DNA from: Burkholderiales bacterium
GTDB lineage: Bacteria > Pseudomonadota > Gammaproteobacteria > Burkholderiales > Burkholderiaceae_C
Assembly (NCBI GenBank): GCA_016192425.1
Contig: JACPUE010000056.1
Span: 39,764 to 103,763 of the forward strand
Reading direction: 5' to 3'
Length of the DNA stretch: 64,000 nucleotides
The notes under the pieces are model-generated. The model was not told the origin of the DNA and did not search any database. It saw only the letters and a list, made by a program, of their open reading frames with translations. Positions 33,563 to 42,892 of the stretch are shown here, in pieces. The translations under genes and the position numbers were made by a program. The stretch's first letter is position 1. The number at the start of each line of letters is the position of its first letter.

Positions 33563-34168
33563 ATGAAGCTGTACTACTCCCCCGGCGCCTGCTCGCTCTC
33601 TCCGCACATCGTGCTGCACGAAAGCGGCCTCCCCTTCGAGGCCGTACTCGCCAGCACCAAGACCAAGAAGCTGCCGGACGGCACGGACTTTCTCACCATC
33701 AATGAACTGGGCTATGTGCCCGTGCTGGAGCTGGACAACGGCGAGCGCCTGCGCGAAGGCCCGGCCATCGTGCAGTACCTGGCCGACCAGGTGCCCGGCA
33801 AGAACCTCGCCCCCGCCAATGGCACCATGGCGCGCTACCGCCTGCAGGAGTGGCTGACCTTCATCGGCACCGAACTGCACAAGGGCCACAGCCCGCTGTT
33901 TGCCCCCAGCACGCCCGAGGACTACAAACCCCAGGTGCGCGAGCGCCTGCAGGCCCGCTTTGCCTGGGTGAACCAGCAGCTCGCGGGCAAGGACTACCTG
34001 CTGGGCAGCTACAGCGTGGCCGACGCCTACCTCTACAGCGTCTCGCGCTGGGGCCAGTACGTGGGGGTCGATCTGTCGGGCTTTGCCCACATCGTGGCCT
34101 TCCAGCAGCGCATGGAACAGCGCCCCGCCGTGCAGGCCGCACTGCGCGCCGAAGGGCTGCTCAAGTAA
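33563..34168 (+). CDS. Glutathione S-transferase, beta class
   Basis: 201 residues. MKLYYSPGACSLSPHIVL has C10, the cysteine that bonds glutathione in bacterial beta-class enzymes; the thioredoxin-like domain ends near residue 80 (EGPAIVQYLAD) and an all-helical domain follows with YLLGSYSVADAYLY. Probably detoxification of electrophiles. Convergent with the MFS gene, 18 bases apart. Confidence 0.93.
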   Translation: MKLYYSPGACSLSPHIVLHESGLPFEAVLASTKTKKLPDGTDFLTINELGYVPVLELDNGERLREGPAIVQYLADQVPGKNLAPANGTMARYRLQEWLTFIGTELHKGHSPLFAPSTPEDYKPQVRERLQARFAWVNQQLAGKDYLLGSYSVADAYLYSVSRWGQYVGVDLSGFAHIVAFQQRMEQRPAVQAALRAEGLLK

Positions 34169-34186
34169 GGCAACGCCGGGCGCGCA

Positions 34187-35437
34187 TTATTCGGCGTCGC
34201 CTTTCGGCTTCTGGCGCGCTGCCAGCAGCGCGCCCAGCCACAGCGCCGCGGCCGAGAACACCAGGCCGCGCGCCAGCCCGCCGGGGCCGTCCGCAATCCA
34301 GCCCACCACCGTGGGCCCCACGATCTGCCCCGCCGCAAACACGATGGTGAAGGCGCTGATACCTGCGGCCCACTGCGATGGCGGCAGGTTGTGCCGCACC
34401 AGCGCCGTGGTCGAAGCCACCACCGACAAAAACACCCCGCCAAACAGCAGGCCCGAGGCCAGCGCCACCGGCCAGGCTGCCGTCAGCGCGGGCAGCACCG
34501 TGGCCACGCCCAGCAGGACATTCAGCCGCGCCAGCGCCTCGCCGCCCCGGCTGCGCTCCAGCAGGCCGGCCCAGATGCGCGAAGACAGCACCACTGCCAG
34601 GCCCAGCAGTGCGTAGAACCCAGTCACCGCGCCAGCACCCACCCCCTGCGCCCGCAACAGCGCCACCACAAAGGTCATGTAGCCGATGTAGCCCACCCCA
34701 AACATGGCATAACCCGCCAGTGCGGGGGCAAAGTCACGCGGGCGGAACACGCGCACCGCAGCCGCCGGGCCGGATGCTGCTGCAGCTGCGCCCGCAGCCG
34801 CCGTGGCTGCCGCCGCGCCCTCCCAGCGGCGCAGCACGCGCACGGGCCAAACCAGCAGCGCCGTGGCCAGCGCACAGGCCAGTGCCAGCGCCCACCATGC
34901 CCAGGTCCAGCCATGGGGCCCAGGGGCCGCGCCCAGCACGGCGGGCACCAGCAGCGCCGACAGGCTGATGCCCCAGCCCGTACCGCCGTAGTACAGGCCC
35001 AGCAGCAGCGCACTGCGCCGGGCATCCAGCGCGCCCAGGCGCGCCGCCATCAGGCCGCCGGTGATGAACATGAAGGCACTGGCCACGCCCGCCAGCAGGC
35101 GCTGCAGCAAGAGTGGCGCGGCGTCCAGAAAAAACCCGCACAGCCCCATGAACAGCGTGGCCAGTACCGCACCCCCCAGCAGCAGAGCCCCCGGCGACCA
35201 GCGGCGCAACAGCACTGGCGTGGCCAGCGCACCCAGCAGGTAGCCCAAGGCATTGACGGTGTTCATGGCCCCGGCCAAGGTGTACGACCAACCCAGGTCT
35301 GCACGCATGGGCGGCAGCAGCAGCGCATAGGCAAAGCGCGTGATGCCCAGCGACACCGCCGCCCCCAGCGACAAGGCCAGCGCCACGGCCACCCAGCGGG
35401 CGGGGCCTGGCGAAACGGCGGGGGATGCGGGCAACAT
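34187..35437 (-). CDS. YbfB/YjiJ family MFS transporter
   Basis: 416 residues, 12 hydrophobic helices. LGITRFAYALLLPPMRADLGWSYTLAGAMNTVNALGYLLGA is the characteristic start of the YbfB/YjiJ (DUF1228) major facilitators. A Gly/Ala-rich cytoplasmic loop in the middle (AAAATAAAGAAAAASGPAAA) is long for the family. Substrate unknown. The ATG at 35437 is chosen over 35479. Confidence 0.85.
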   Translation of the reverse strand: MLPASPAVSPGPARWVAVALALSLGAAVSLGITRFAYALLLPPMRADLGWSYTLAGAMNTVNALGYLLGALATPVLLRRWSPGALLLGGAVLATLFMGLCGFFLDAAPLLLQRLLAGVASAFMFITGGLMAARLGALDARRSALLLGLYYGGTGWGISLSALLVPAVLGAAPGPHGWTWAWWALALACALATALLVWPVRVLRRWEGAAAATAAAGAAAAASGPAAAVRVFRPRDFAPALAGYAMFGVGYIGYMTFVVALLRAQGVGAGAVTGFYALLGLAVVLSSRIWAGLLERSRGGEALARLNVLLGVATVLPALTAAWPVALASGLLFGGVFLSVVASTTALVRHNLPPSQWAAGISAFTIVFAAGQIVGPTVVGWIADGPGGLARGLVFSAAALWLGALLAARQKPKGDAE

Positions 35438-35489
35438 GCGCCCATGGTAGCGGCGAGAGCGCCCATAGGGGTGCTGCATGCATTCAATT

Positions 35490-35538
35490 TGCTATGTTTT
35501 GATAGCTAATAGCGCTTATTGAATAAGCGCTAGAGCCC
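35490..35538 (+). repeat. Family A dispersed repeat, full copy
   Basis: TGCTATGTTTTGATAGCTAA, then TAGCGCTTATTGAATAAGCG and CTAGAGCCC: a GCGCTTATT/AATAAGCGC stem. It lies in the gap between the copA stop and the start of the MFS gene. Confidence 0.7.
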
Positions 35539-35554
35539 TATTTTCCCCAATAAC

Positions 35555-37882
35555 TCAAGGCTTCCAGCGCCGCAGCAGCAGGGCATTGGTCATCACGCTG
35601 ACCGAGCTCAGCGCCATGGCTGCGCCCGCCACCACCGGGTTCAGGTAGCCCAGCGCCGCCAGCGGGATGCCTGCCACGTTGTAGGCAAAGGCCCAGAACA
35701 GGTTCTGCCGGATCTTGGCCACGGTGCGGTGCGAGATGTCGAGCGCTGCCGCCACCAGCTTCGGGTCGCCGCGCATCAGCGTGATGCCGGCGGCGTGCAT
35801 GGCCACGTCGGTGCCATTGCCCATGGCCATGCCCACATCCGCTGCCGCCAGCGCGGGCGCATCGTTCACACCGTCGCCCACCATGGAAACAATGTGGCTC
35901 CCACGCTCCGCCGCCGCGCTGGGCCGCTGCCCCCCGGGGGGGCCTTCGCGCCTTGGGGCGGCCCGGCGGCGCTCATCGTCCCGTCCGCCATCGCCCTGCT
36001 GCAGTGCCGCCACCTGCGCGGCCTTGTCGCCCGGCAGCACCTCAGCGCGCACATCGGCAGCCATCAGCCCCAGGCGCTGCGCCATGGCCAGGGCGGCACC
36101 CCGGTTGTCGCCCGAGATCATCACGGTACGGATGCCGCGCGCTTTCAGTGCCGCCAGCGCCTCGCGCGCGCCGGGCTTGGGCTCGTCGCCAAAGGCCATC
36201 AGCGCCTGCGGCTCCAACCCTTGCCCGGTGCGCTGCACCAGGGCCGACACCGTGGCGCCCCCGTCCTGCAGTGTGCGCGCACGCTCGGCCAACGGGCCCA
36301 GCGCTACGCCCAGTTCCTCCATCCAGCGCAGGCTACCCAGCAGGTAGCTGCGGCCCTGCACCTCGCCGTCGCTGCCCCGGCCCGGCACGGCGCGCACGGC
36401 GTCGGGCGCAGGCACCTCCAGGGCGCGCTGGCGCGCGGCCTGTACCACGGCGTGCGCCAGCGGGTGCTCGCTGCCGCTTTGCAGGCTGGCGGCGTCGCGC
36501 AGCACGGCGGCTTCATCGAGCCCCGGCGCCACCGCCAGCGCCGCCAGCAGGGGCTGGCCCACGGTCAGCGTGCCGGTCTTGTCAAAGGCCACGGTGTCCA
36601 CTTTGTACGCCAGCTCCAGCGCCTGCGCGTCCTTGATGAGGATGCCGTGTTCCGCCGCCACCCCCGTGCCCGCCATGATGGCCGCTGGCGTGGCCAGCCC
36701 CAGCGCGCAGGGGCAGGCGATCACGAGCACCGCCACGGCGCGGATCAGCGCCGTTTCCGTGCCCACGCCCACCCACAGCCAACCCAGCAGGGTGACGAGG
36801 GCGATCAGCAGCACCACAGGCACGAACACGTTGGACACCTGGTCCACCAGGCGCTGGATCGGCGCCTTGGCGGCCTGCGCGTCCTCCACCAGGCGGATGA
36901 TGCGCGAGAGCACCGTCTCGGCGCCCACGGCGCGCACCTCCAGCACGATGCGGCCCTCGCCGTTGATCGATCCGCCCGTGAGCAGCCCGCCCGGCTCCTT
37001 GGCCACGGGCAGCGGCTCGCCGGTGAGCATGGATTCGTCCACCTGCGTCTGGCCCTCGCGCAGCTCGCCGTCCACAGGGATGCGCTCGCCCGGGCGCACC
37101 ACCAGGCGGTCGCCCACCATCACCTCGGCGATGGGCACGTCCACCTCGCCGCCTTTGCCCAGCAGGTGCGCCACGTCCGGCCGCAGGCCGTGCAGCGCGC
37201 GGATGGCCGCCGTGGTCTGGCGCTTGGCGCGGGCCTCCAGCCACTTGCCCAGCAGCACCAGCGTGACCACCACGGCCGAGGCCTCGAAATACAGGTGCGG
37301 CACATGCCCCGCCGCATGTTCCGTGGGTGCCGTGAGCCACAGCCACACCGACAGCCCCCAGCCCGCGCTGGTGCCGATGGCCACCAGCAGATCCATGTTG
37401 CCGCTCAGCGCCTTGGCCGCATGCCAGCCCGCCTTGTAGAAGCGCGCGCCCAGGACGAACTGCACCGGCGTCGCCAGCGCAAACTGCAGCCAGGCCGGCA
37501 GCATCCAGTGCTGGCCGAACAGGTCGCCGAGCATGGGCACCACCAGCGGCGCCGAGAGCAGCATGCCGATGGCCACGGGCGCAAAGCCCGCCCAGGGCGC
37601 ATCCTCCTGCTCGCGCGCCTCGCTGGCAGCCGGTGTGAGCGGCTCGTAGCCCGCATTGCGCACGGCGCGGCGCAAGAGCGCGTCCATGGCGGCATCGCCG
37701 CCATCGGGCGCGGCAAACTGGATGCGCGCCGACTCGGTGGCCAGGTTCACGGCGGCGTCCTGCACGCCGGGCACCTTGCGCAGCGCGCGCTCGACGCGGC
37801 CTACGCAACTCGCGCAGGTCATGCCGCCGATGGACAGGTCCAGCGCATGCAGCTCGGAAAGGGTGGTGGTGGATGTGTTCAT
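35555..37882 (-). CDS. copA: Copper-exporting P-type ATPase CopA with in-frame repeat insertion
   Basis: 775 residues. N-terminal HMA domain (GGMTCASC, C23/C26), eight membrane segments, CPC in [11 protein letters not shown] (~390), phosphorylation site FDKTGT (~434), GDGVND near 669. Pumps Cu(I) out of the cytoplasm. Residues about 633-666 ([20 protein letters not shown] and onward) do not belong to the family: they are encoded by a GC-rich palindromic repeat at 35888-35985, in frame, just before GDGVND in the P domain. It may lower or change activity. The ATG at 37882 is used because the earlier ATG at 37909 lies inside the CueR-type operator. Confidence 0.92.
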   Translation of the reverse strand: MNTSTTTLSELHALDLSIGGMTCASCVGRVERALRKVPGVQDAAVNLATESARIQFAAPDGGDAAMDALLRRAVRNAGYEPLTPAASEAREQEDAPWAGFAPVAIGMLLSAPLVVPMLGDLFGQHWMLPAWLQFALATPVQFVLGARFYKAGWHAAKALSGNMDLLVAIGTSAGWGLSVWLWLTAPTEHAAGHVPHLYFEASAVVVTLVLLGKWLEARAKRQTTAAIRALHGLRPDVAHLLGKGGEVDVPIAEVMVGDRLVVRPGERIPVDGELREGQTQVDESMLTGEPLPVAKEPGGLLTGGSINGEGRIVLEVRAVGAETVLSRIIRLVEDAQAAKAPIQRLVDQVSNVFVPVVLLIALVTLLGWLWVGVGTETALIRAVAVLVIACPCALGLATPAAIMAGTGVAAEHGILIKDAQALELAYKVDTVAFDKTGTLTVGQPLLAALAVAPGLDEAAVLRDAASLQSGSEHPLAHAVVQAARQRALEVPAPDAVRAVPGRGSDGEVQGRSYLLGSLRWMEELGVALGPLAERARTLQDGGATVSALVQRTGQGLEPQALMAFGDEPKPGAREALAALKARGIRTVMISGDNRGAALAMAQRLGLMAADVRAEVLPGDKAAQVAALQQGDGGRDDERRRAAPRREGPPGGQRPSAAAERGSHIVSMVGDGVNDAPALAAADVGMAMGNGTDVAMHAAGITLMRGDPKLVAAALDISHRTVAKIRQNLFWAFAYNVAGIPLAALGYLNPVVAGAAMALSSVSVMTNALLLRRWKP
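35888..35985 (-). repeat. Repeat-like insertion inside copA
   Basis: On the minus strand: GATGAGCGCCGCCGGGCCGC, CCCAAGGCGCGAAGG, CCCCCCCGGGGGGC, then GAGCGTGGGAGCCACATTGT. The central CCCCCCCGGGGGG palindrome and these blocks look like an intergenic repeat of the Comamonadaceae, from memory. No other copy was seen in this window, so the repeat call rests on the break in protein homology. Confidence 0.5.
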
Positions 37883-37889
37883 GGGCTCT

Positions 37890-37920
37890 ACCGTAATCCT
37901 TGACATCATGGCAAGGTCAA
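37890..37920 (-). promoter_or_regulatory. CueR-type promoter/operator of copA
   Basis: Minus strand: TTGACC (-35, 37920-37915), a 19-bp spacer, TACGGT (-10, 37895-37890). The dyad CCTTGCCATGATGTCAAGG (37916-37898) covers the spacer. Long 19-bp spacers with a CCTTG/CAAGG dyad are the mark of MerR-family copper promoters. The -10 ends only 7 bases before the copA ATG, so the transcript may be leaderless or nearly so. Confidence 0.75.
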
Positions 37921-37972
37921 GCGCGGATCAGCATCCACCATAACCGCAGCAAGGCCATGGGACAGCGCGGGG

Positions 37973-38003
37973 TTGACCTTGCCACGGTGTTAAGGTTCAT
38001 CAT
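37973..38003 (+). promoter_or_regulatory. CueR-type promoter/operator of copZ-cueR
   Basis: TTGACC (37973-37978), 19-bp spacer, CATCAT (37998-38003), with dyad CCTTGCCACGGTGTTAAGG (37977-37995). It is nearly the same sequence as the copA operator, facing the other way, 57 bases apart. CueR should therefore control its own gene and copZ as well as copA. Confidence 0.7.
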
Positions 38004-38035
38004 TACCCCATCAACCACTTCACCCGGAGAACCGC

Positions 38036-38233
38036 ATGCAACACCAATTCCAAGTCCAGGGCATGACCTGCGGCCACTGCGAGCGCGCCGTTACCAGCGC
38101 CATCCAGCAGCTCGACCCCCAGGCCCAGGTACGCATCGACCGCGCACACAACCGCGTGGACGTGGACAGCAGCCAGCCGCGCGAAGCCCTGGCCGCCGCC
38201 ATCGCCGAGGAAGGCTACCAGGTCGCGCCATGA
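38036..38233 (+). CDS. copZ: Copper chaperone CopZ
   Basis: 65 residues, a free-standing HMA domain. MTCGHCERAV contains the Cu(I)-binding C12 and C15; the rest (LDPQAQVRIDRAHNRVDVDSS) fits the ferredoxin-like fold. It hands Cu(I) to CopA or CueR in the cytoplasm. Its stop overlaps the cueR start (ATGA). Confidence 0.92.
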   Translation: MQHQFQVQGMTCGHCERAVTSAIQQLDPQAQVRIDRAHNRVDVDSSQPREALAAAIAEEGYQVAP

Positions 38234-38688
38234 CCACCGGGCAGGACTGGCCGGTCGCCATCGGCGAGGCCGCGCGCCGCGCTGGCGTGTCGGCGCGCAT
38301 GGTGCGCCACTACGAATCGCTGGGCCTGCTGCCGCAGGTGGGCCGCACCGGCAGCGGCTACCGCCAATACACCGCAGCCGACGTGCACGCGCTACGCTTC
38401 ATCGGCCGCGCGCGCAGCCTGGGCTTCTCGATGGAAGAAATCCGCGAGCTGATGGGCCTGTGGCAAAACCAGGCCCGCACCAGCCGCCAGGTCAAGCGCA
38501 TCGCCCAGGCCCATATCGACGACCTGGCCGGGCGCATTGCCGCCATGCAGGCCATGCAGCGCACGCTGCAGGCGCTGGTGCAATGCTGCCATGGGGATCA
38601 GCGGCCGGAATGCCCCATCCTGGACGACCTGGCAGCCCAGGAAGATGGCCCGTCCTCGGCTGCACCCATCCCTCGCGCAGCTAACTGA
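38230..38688 (+). CDS. cueR: Copper-responsive MerR-family regulator CueR
   Basis: 152 residues. HTH at 8-27 (IGEAARRAGVSARMVRHYES), long dimer helix, then the metal loop with C120 and C128 (C-x7-C), the same spacing as E. coli CueR C112/C120, followed by PILDDL. It senses Cu(I) and distorts promoters with 19-bp spacers, two of which lie upstream. Translationally coupled to copZ. Confidence 0.92.
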   Translation: MTTGQDWPVAIGEAARRAGVSARMVRHYESLGLLPQVGRTGSGYRQYTAADVHALRFIGRARSLGFSMEEIRELMGLWQNQARTSRQVKRIAQAHIDDLAGRIAAMQAMQRTLQALVQCCHGDQRPECPILDDLAAQEDGPSSAAPIPRAAN

Positions 38689-38791
38689 GGTGCGGCACAA
38701 CGGGGCTCTTAGTAAAAGCACTTACGCCAGATGCCCACAATAATGGCATCCATCTCCCACCGCTTTCCCCTGTTCTATTCTGGAGCCCCCC

Positions 38792-39979
38792 ATGACCTCA
38801 CGTGATGTCTTCGTCGTCAGCACCGCCCGCACCGCCATCGGCACCTTCGGCGGCAGCCTCAAGGACGTGCCCAACACCCAGCTCGCCACCACCGCCGTCA
38901 AGGCCGCCATTGCGCGCGCCGGTATTGCCGCCGACGCCGTGGGCCATGTGGTCATGGGCAACGTGATTCCCACCGACACCAGGGACGCCTACCTCTCGCG
39001 CGTGGCCGCCATCGACGCGGGCTGCCCCATCGAGACGCCCGCCTTCAACGTCAACCGCCTGTGCGGCTCGGGCCTGCAGGCCATCGTGTCGGCGGCGCAG
39101 GCCATCCGGCTGGGCGACTGCGACGTGGCCATTGGCGGCGGGTCGGAAAACATGAGCCGCGGCCCCTATTTCGACCAGGCTGCCCGCTGGGGCGCGCGCA
39201 TGGGCGACGCCAAGAGCATCGACTACATGCTGGGCATCCTGCACGACCCCTGGCAGAAGATGCACATGGGCGTTACCGCCGAGAACGTGGCCGAGCGCTA
39301 CAAGATTTCGCGCGAGATGCAGGACCAGCTCGCGCTGGAAAGCCAGCGACGCGCCGCCGCAGCGATCGCCGCGGGCTACTTCAAGGAACAGATCGTCCCC
39401 GTGGAGATTGCCACGCGCAAGGGCACGGTGCTGTTTGATACCGACGAGCATGTGCGCGCAGAGACCACGCTGCAAGTGCTGGCTGGCATGAAGCCCGCGT
39501 TCAAGAAGGAAGGCGGCACGGTGACCGCTGGCAACGCCTCGGGCATCAACGACGGCGCAGGTGCCGTGGTGCTGGTGGCGGGCGACCGCGTTCAGTCCTT
39601 GAATGTCAAGCCCCTGGCCCGCCTCGTCGGCTACGCCCACGCGGGTGTTGAACCTGCTTACATGGGTATTGGCCCCGTACCTGCCACGCAGAAGGTGCTG
39701 GCGCGCACGGGCCTGAAGGTGCAGGACATGGATGTGATCGAGGCCAACGAAGCCTTCGCCGCCCAGGCCTGCGCCGTGGCCCAGGAGCTGGGCTTCGACC
39801 CCGCCAAGGTCAACCCCAACGGCTCGGGCATCTCGCTGGGCCACCCCGTGGGCGCCACGGGTGCCATCATCACCACCAAGGCGATTGCCGAGCTGCACCG
39901 CACCGGCGGGCGCTATGCGCTGGTGACCATGTGCATTGGCGGCGGCCAGGGCATTGCTGCCATCTTCGAACGGGTCTGA
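38792..39979 (+). CDS. bktB: Beta-ketothiolase / acetyl-CoA acetyltransferase
   Basis: 395 residues. Thiolase with C91 (NRLCGSG, nucleophile), H351 (GHPVGATG) and C381 (CIGGGQG). It most resembles the BktB branch of Cupriavidus-like bacteria, which condenses acetyl-CoA with acetyl- or propionyl-CoA for PHB/PHBV or runs beta-oxidation in reverse. With aacS at 4-6 kb it fits acetoacetyl-CoA metabolism. A short leader (38689-38791) precedes it. Confidence 0.92.
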   Translation: MTSRDVFVVSTARTAIGTFGGSLKDVPNTQLATTAVKAAIARAGIAADAVGHVVMGNVIPTDTRDAYLSRVAAIDAGCPIETPAFNVNRLCGSGLQAIVSAAQAIRLGDCDVAIGGGSENMSRGPYFDQAARWGARMGDAKSIDYMLGILHDPWQKMHMGVTAENVAERYKISREMQDQLALESQRRAAAAIAAGYFKEQIVPVEIATRKGTVLFDTDEHVRAETTLQVLAGMKPAFKKEGGTVTAGNASGINDGAGAVVLVAGDRVQSLNVKPLARLVGYAHAGVEPAYMGIGPVPATQKVLARTGLKVQDMDVIEANEAFAAQACAVAQELGFDPAKVNPNGSGISLGHPVGATGAIITTKAIAELHRTGGRYALVTMCIGGGQGIAAIFERV

Positions 39980-40045
39980 GTCTTTTGGCCTCCAGGGGCC
40001 TGTCGGACTTGGGGCGATGGCGAATCTTCCGTGACAGAACGACCT

Positions 40046-40250
40046 TGTGGATAAGTCTGGGCACAGCCCTGGCACAAGCCTTGGCTTATCCACAGCCCCA
40101 GTGCCTGCGCGGGCTTTGTCCCCATTGCAGGTACACCGCGCGCCCGGCCCCGCCCCCAGGCTTGTGGTGCGCGCAACTGCTTGATTAGATGGAGAAAACC
40201 GGGCTTGTCCACAGAAAAGCGCCGTGCCTACTACTACCACTATTGAGATA
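40046..40250 (+). other. Origin-like element 1: DnaA boxes plus DnaA-trio
   Basis: In the 373-bp gap between two convergent genes. DnaA boxes: TGTGGATAA at 40046-40054 (perfect, minus), TTATCCACA at 40086-40094 (perfect, plus), TTGTCCACA at 40205-40213 (one off, plus). After 14 bases come CTA CTA CTA CCA CTA (40228-40242), i.e. 3'-GAT repeats on the other strand as in DnaA-trios, and then an AT-rich tract with ATTGAGATATAG. This is the layout of a basal unwinding system. No promoter is needed here as both neighbours end in the gap. Confidence 0.6.
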
Positions 40251-40302
40251 TAGAAAGAATCAAGAACAACAAACCACCCCATGCCACGCGCACGCTCAGC
40301 AC

Positions 40303-40325
40303 AAAAAAGGCGCCTCGTGGGCGCC
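40303..40325 (-). terminator. Rho-independent terminator of the SpmA/B-like gene
   Basis: On the minus strand GGCGCC-CACGA-GGCGCC is followed by six T. It lies 28 bases after the stop of the permease-like gene. Confidence 0.75.
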
Positions 40326-40352
40326 CGGTGCAAGGGGTGGCAAGGGTCTGCG

Positions 40353-41606
40353 CTAACGCAGCATGGCGTAGCCCACGCCAATGGCCGCCAGCAGGCCCAC
40401 GGCGTCGGCCCACAGGGCGCAGGCCAGGGCATGGCGGGTGTTCTTGACGCCCACGCTGCCAAAGTACACGGCCAGCACGTAGAAGGTGGTTTCGGTCGAG
40501 CCCTGGATGATGGCGGCCAGGCGGCCGGCAAAGGAGTCCACGCCGTGCGTCTGCAGCACGTCGATCATCAGGCCGCGTGCGCCCGCGCCCGACAGCACCT
40601 TCATCAGCCCCACGGGCAGGGCGGGCAGAAAGGCCGTGTCCAGGCCCGCCCAGGCCACGGTAGCGCCAATGGCCCCCAGCAGGGCGTCCATGCAGCCTGC
40701 GGCCCGGAACACACCCACGGCCACCAGAATGGCGATGAGGTAGGGCACGATCTGGATGGCCACGCCAAAGCCTTCCTTGGCCCCATCGACAAAGGCCTCG
40801 TACACGTTCACACGGCGCCAGGCCCCGGCCACGATGAACAGCAGCACCACGCCCAGGATGGCCGCAGCGCCCGTAGTGCCCGCGATGCGCGCCGCCTGTT
40901 CGGCGGACAGCCGGGCTAGCAGTGCCACCGCACCGGCCAGCAGCCCACCCACCGCCAGCAAGGGGAACAGCAGCCGCGCGCGCCACAGCGGCAGGCGCTG
41001 GGCCACGGCCACGGCGAGCACGCCTGCCAGCAGTGACACAAAGGTCACCAGCAGCGTGGGCAGAAAGATGTCTGCCGCGTTGAAGCCTGCCCCCAGCCCC
41101 TGCTGGAGTGCCACGCTCTGGCGGATGGCGATGACCGATGTGGGGATCAGCGTGAGCCCGGCCGTGTTCATCACCACGAACATGATTTGCGCGTTGCTGG
41201 CCGTGCCCTCGGGTTCGCGGTTGAGTGTTTGCAGCTCGCGCATGGCGTTCAGGCCCAGGGGGGTGGCGGCATTGTCCAGCCCCAGCAGGTTGGCCGAGAT
41301 GTTCATGGTCATGGCCCCCTGAGCCGGATGGGCGTGCGGCACGCCGGGGAACAGCCGGTGCAGCAGCGGCGCAGCCACCCGCGCCAGCAGCGACACCATG
41401 CCGGCACGCTCGCCCACCCGCATCAGCCCCAGCCACAGCGCCATGACACCGGCCAGGCCGAGCGAGATCTCAAACCCCGAGCGGGCGCCGTCGAACAGGG
41501 CTTTGAGCAGGGCGGTGAAGATCTCGGCCTCGCCCAGCCACCAGCGCACCACGGCCGTGGTGCAGGCCAGCACAAAAAACGCCACCCACACCCAGTTCAG
41601 GACCAT
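40353..41606 (-). CDS. Nucleoside-recognition (SpmA/SpmB-like) membrane protein
   Basis: 417 residues with about 10 membrane helices. It looks like a fusion of SpmA-like and SpmB-like halves: N-terminal GLAGVMALWLGLMRVGERAGM and NLLGLDNAATPLGL, C-terminal GAKEGFGVAIQIVPYLIAILV and QGSTETTFYVLAVYFGSVG. Such proteins occur in non-sporulating bacteria and probably transport a solute; what it moves is not known. It starts 12 bases after rdgC ends, in the same direction, so the two may share a transcript. Confidence 0.85.
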   Translation of the reverse strand: MVLNWVWVAFFVLACTTAVVRWWLGEAEIFTALLKALFDGARSGFEISLGLAGVMALWLGLMRVGERAGMVSLLARVAAPLLHRLFPGVPHAHPAQGAMTMNISANLLGLDNAATPLGLNAMRELQTLNREPEGTASNAQIMFVVMNTAGLTLIPTSVIAIRQSVALQQGLGAGFNAADIFLPTLLVTFVSLLAGVLAVAVAQRLPLWRARLLFPLLAVGGLLAGAVALLARLSAEQAARIAGTTGAAAILGVVLLFIVAGAWRRVNVYEAFVDGAKEGFGVAIQIVPYLIAILVAVGVFRAAGCMDALLGAIGATVAWAGLDTAFLPALPVGLMKVLSGAGARGLMIDVLQTHGVDSFAGRLAAIIQGSTETTFYVLAVYFGSVGVKNTRHALACALWADAVGLLAAIGVGYAMLR

Positions 41607-41618
41607 GGCCTGTCGCGC

Positions 41619-42617
41619 TTAGAACGGTGCGCTGGCCGGGTCGGTGTCGGCGGGGGCCTGGGCGGGCCCGGTCACCGTGCCGGTGCTGCGCTTTCCGGCG
41701 ACGGCATTGGCGGCGGCCTCCACCGCGCCTTCGGCCTCGCCGTCCAGGGCCTCGATCAGGTCGGGCAGCAGTTTGGAGAGTTCGCCCGTGGCAATGGCCA
41801 CGTCGGTGTCAAAGCCCCCTTCGTCCTGCGCCTGGCCCTCGAACACGGTATCGAGGAAGGACACTTTCTTGAGCTGCAGCCCTTCGGTCAGTACGAAGGA
41901 CACGCGGTCGTCCCAGGTCAGTGCCAGGCGCGTGGGCAGCTTGCCTGCGGCGATGTGCTGCTGCACTTCCTCGATGTCCAGCGGGTGGCGGGCATAGCGC
42001 ACCACGGCCTTGGTTTCATCGGGGCTCTTGAGTTCGCATTCGCGGTCCACGGTGAAGCCAGGGGGCGGATCCTGCTCCTTGAGCCAGTGCGCCATGGCGG
42101 TTTGCGGCGAAGTCTGCGTGTGCAGGAGCGCCACGGCAAAACCTGCGGGCAGCAGCTCCACCAGTTGGCTCACCACCTCATCGGCGCGCGCCTGGCTGCC
42201 GGTGTCGAGCACCAGGGTGCGGGCCTGGGGGTCGATCCACACCCACATCGAGCCCATCTTGGTGAAGGCCATGGGCAGCAGGTCCAGCCGGGCTTCGTCC
42301 TTGAGGTCGCGCTTTTCCTTCTTGCCGGGCTTGCGGCCGGTTTCGCGCTCGATCTGGTCCACCTTTTCCTGCACCTTGCGCGCCAGCACGCTGCCGGGCA
42401 GCACCTTGGCCTCCACCATGAAGCGCAAGACCCACTGCCCGCCCACGCTTTCGGCCAGCGGGCCATGGGCTTCGCCGCGCGGCGGCACAAAGCCTACCGC
42501 GCGTTCCTGTGTTGCGCCACAGGCGTCAAACGTCGCCTTCTGCAAAGCGGCCTCCAGAGCCTCCAACCCCATCTGCCACTGCGGCGCGATGCGGTACACG
42601 ATCATGTTTTTGAACAC
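41619..42617 (-). CDS. rdgC: Recombination-associated protein RdgC
   Basis: 332 residues. Ring-shaped dsDNA-binding protein that limits RecA filament activity. MFKNMIVYRIAPQW, GFVPPRG, KVLPGSVLARKVQEKVDQIE and GRKPGKKEKRDLKDEARLDLLPMAF are the expected RdgC blocks. The C-terminus (ANAVAGKRSTGTVTGPAQAP) is a short disordered extension. It lies between the two origin-like elements, and is the only replication/recombination gene between them. Confidence 0.96.
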   Translation of the reverse strand: MFKNMIVYRIAPQWQMGLEALEAALQKATFDACGATQERAVGFVPPRGEAHGPLAESVGGQWVLRFMVEAKVLPGSVLARKVQEKVDQIERETGRKPGKKEKRDLKDEARLDLLPMAFTKMGSMWVWIDPQARTLVLDTGSQARADEVVSQLVELLPAGFAVALLHTQTSPQTAMAHWLKEQDPPPGFTVDRECELKSPDETKAVVRYARHPLDIEEVQQHIAAGKLPTRLALTWDDRVSFVLTEGLQLKKVSFLDTVFEGQAQDEGGFDTDVAIATGELSKLLPDLIEALDGEAEGAVEAAANAVAGKRSTGTVTGPAQAPADTDPASAPF

Positions 42618-42653
42618 GCAAACCTTTCAATATCCAGCCATTTCGCTGACAAA

Positions 42654-42690
42654 TGCTATAAATTTTATAGCTATTAGCGCTTATCCATTG
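42654..42690 (+). repeat. Family A dispersed repeat, half copy
   Basis: TGCTATAAATTTTATAGCTA then TTAGCGCTTATCC. It keeps the left half but lacks the GCGCTAGAG arm. It lies upstream of rdgC in the 275-bp divergent gap with the Spy-like gene; the rest of that gap shows no other recognised element. Confidence 0.6.
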
Positions 42691-42892
42691 TGCCCTGGAA
42701 CCACATTCTCTTTGTAAGAGCCTGTTCAAAGTCTTTTCATGGTGCCCGTTGCCCCGCACAAAACACCAAAGAATCGCACAACTTTACACAGCCTCACCAA
42801 AGCGGCACGGTGGCGATACAGGTGCGGCGCACACTGCTCCTCAGGCACTGGCACAAGGGTGCCAATGCTCTCCACCGAGAAAGGAATCCACC

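Noticed and set aside
37883..37909. CopA start at 37909
   Set aside because: It lies inside the CueR dyad and upstream of the predicted -10, so it could not be on the mRNA.
40046..40054. DnaA boxes here as autoregulatory sites of a gene promoter
   Set aside because: Both flanking genes end in this gap, so there is no promoter to regulate.
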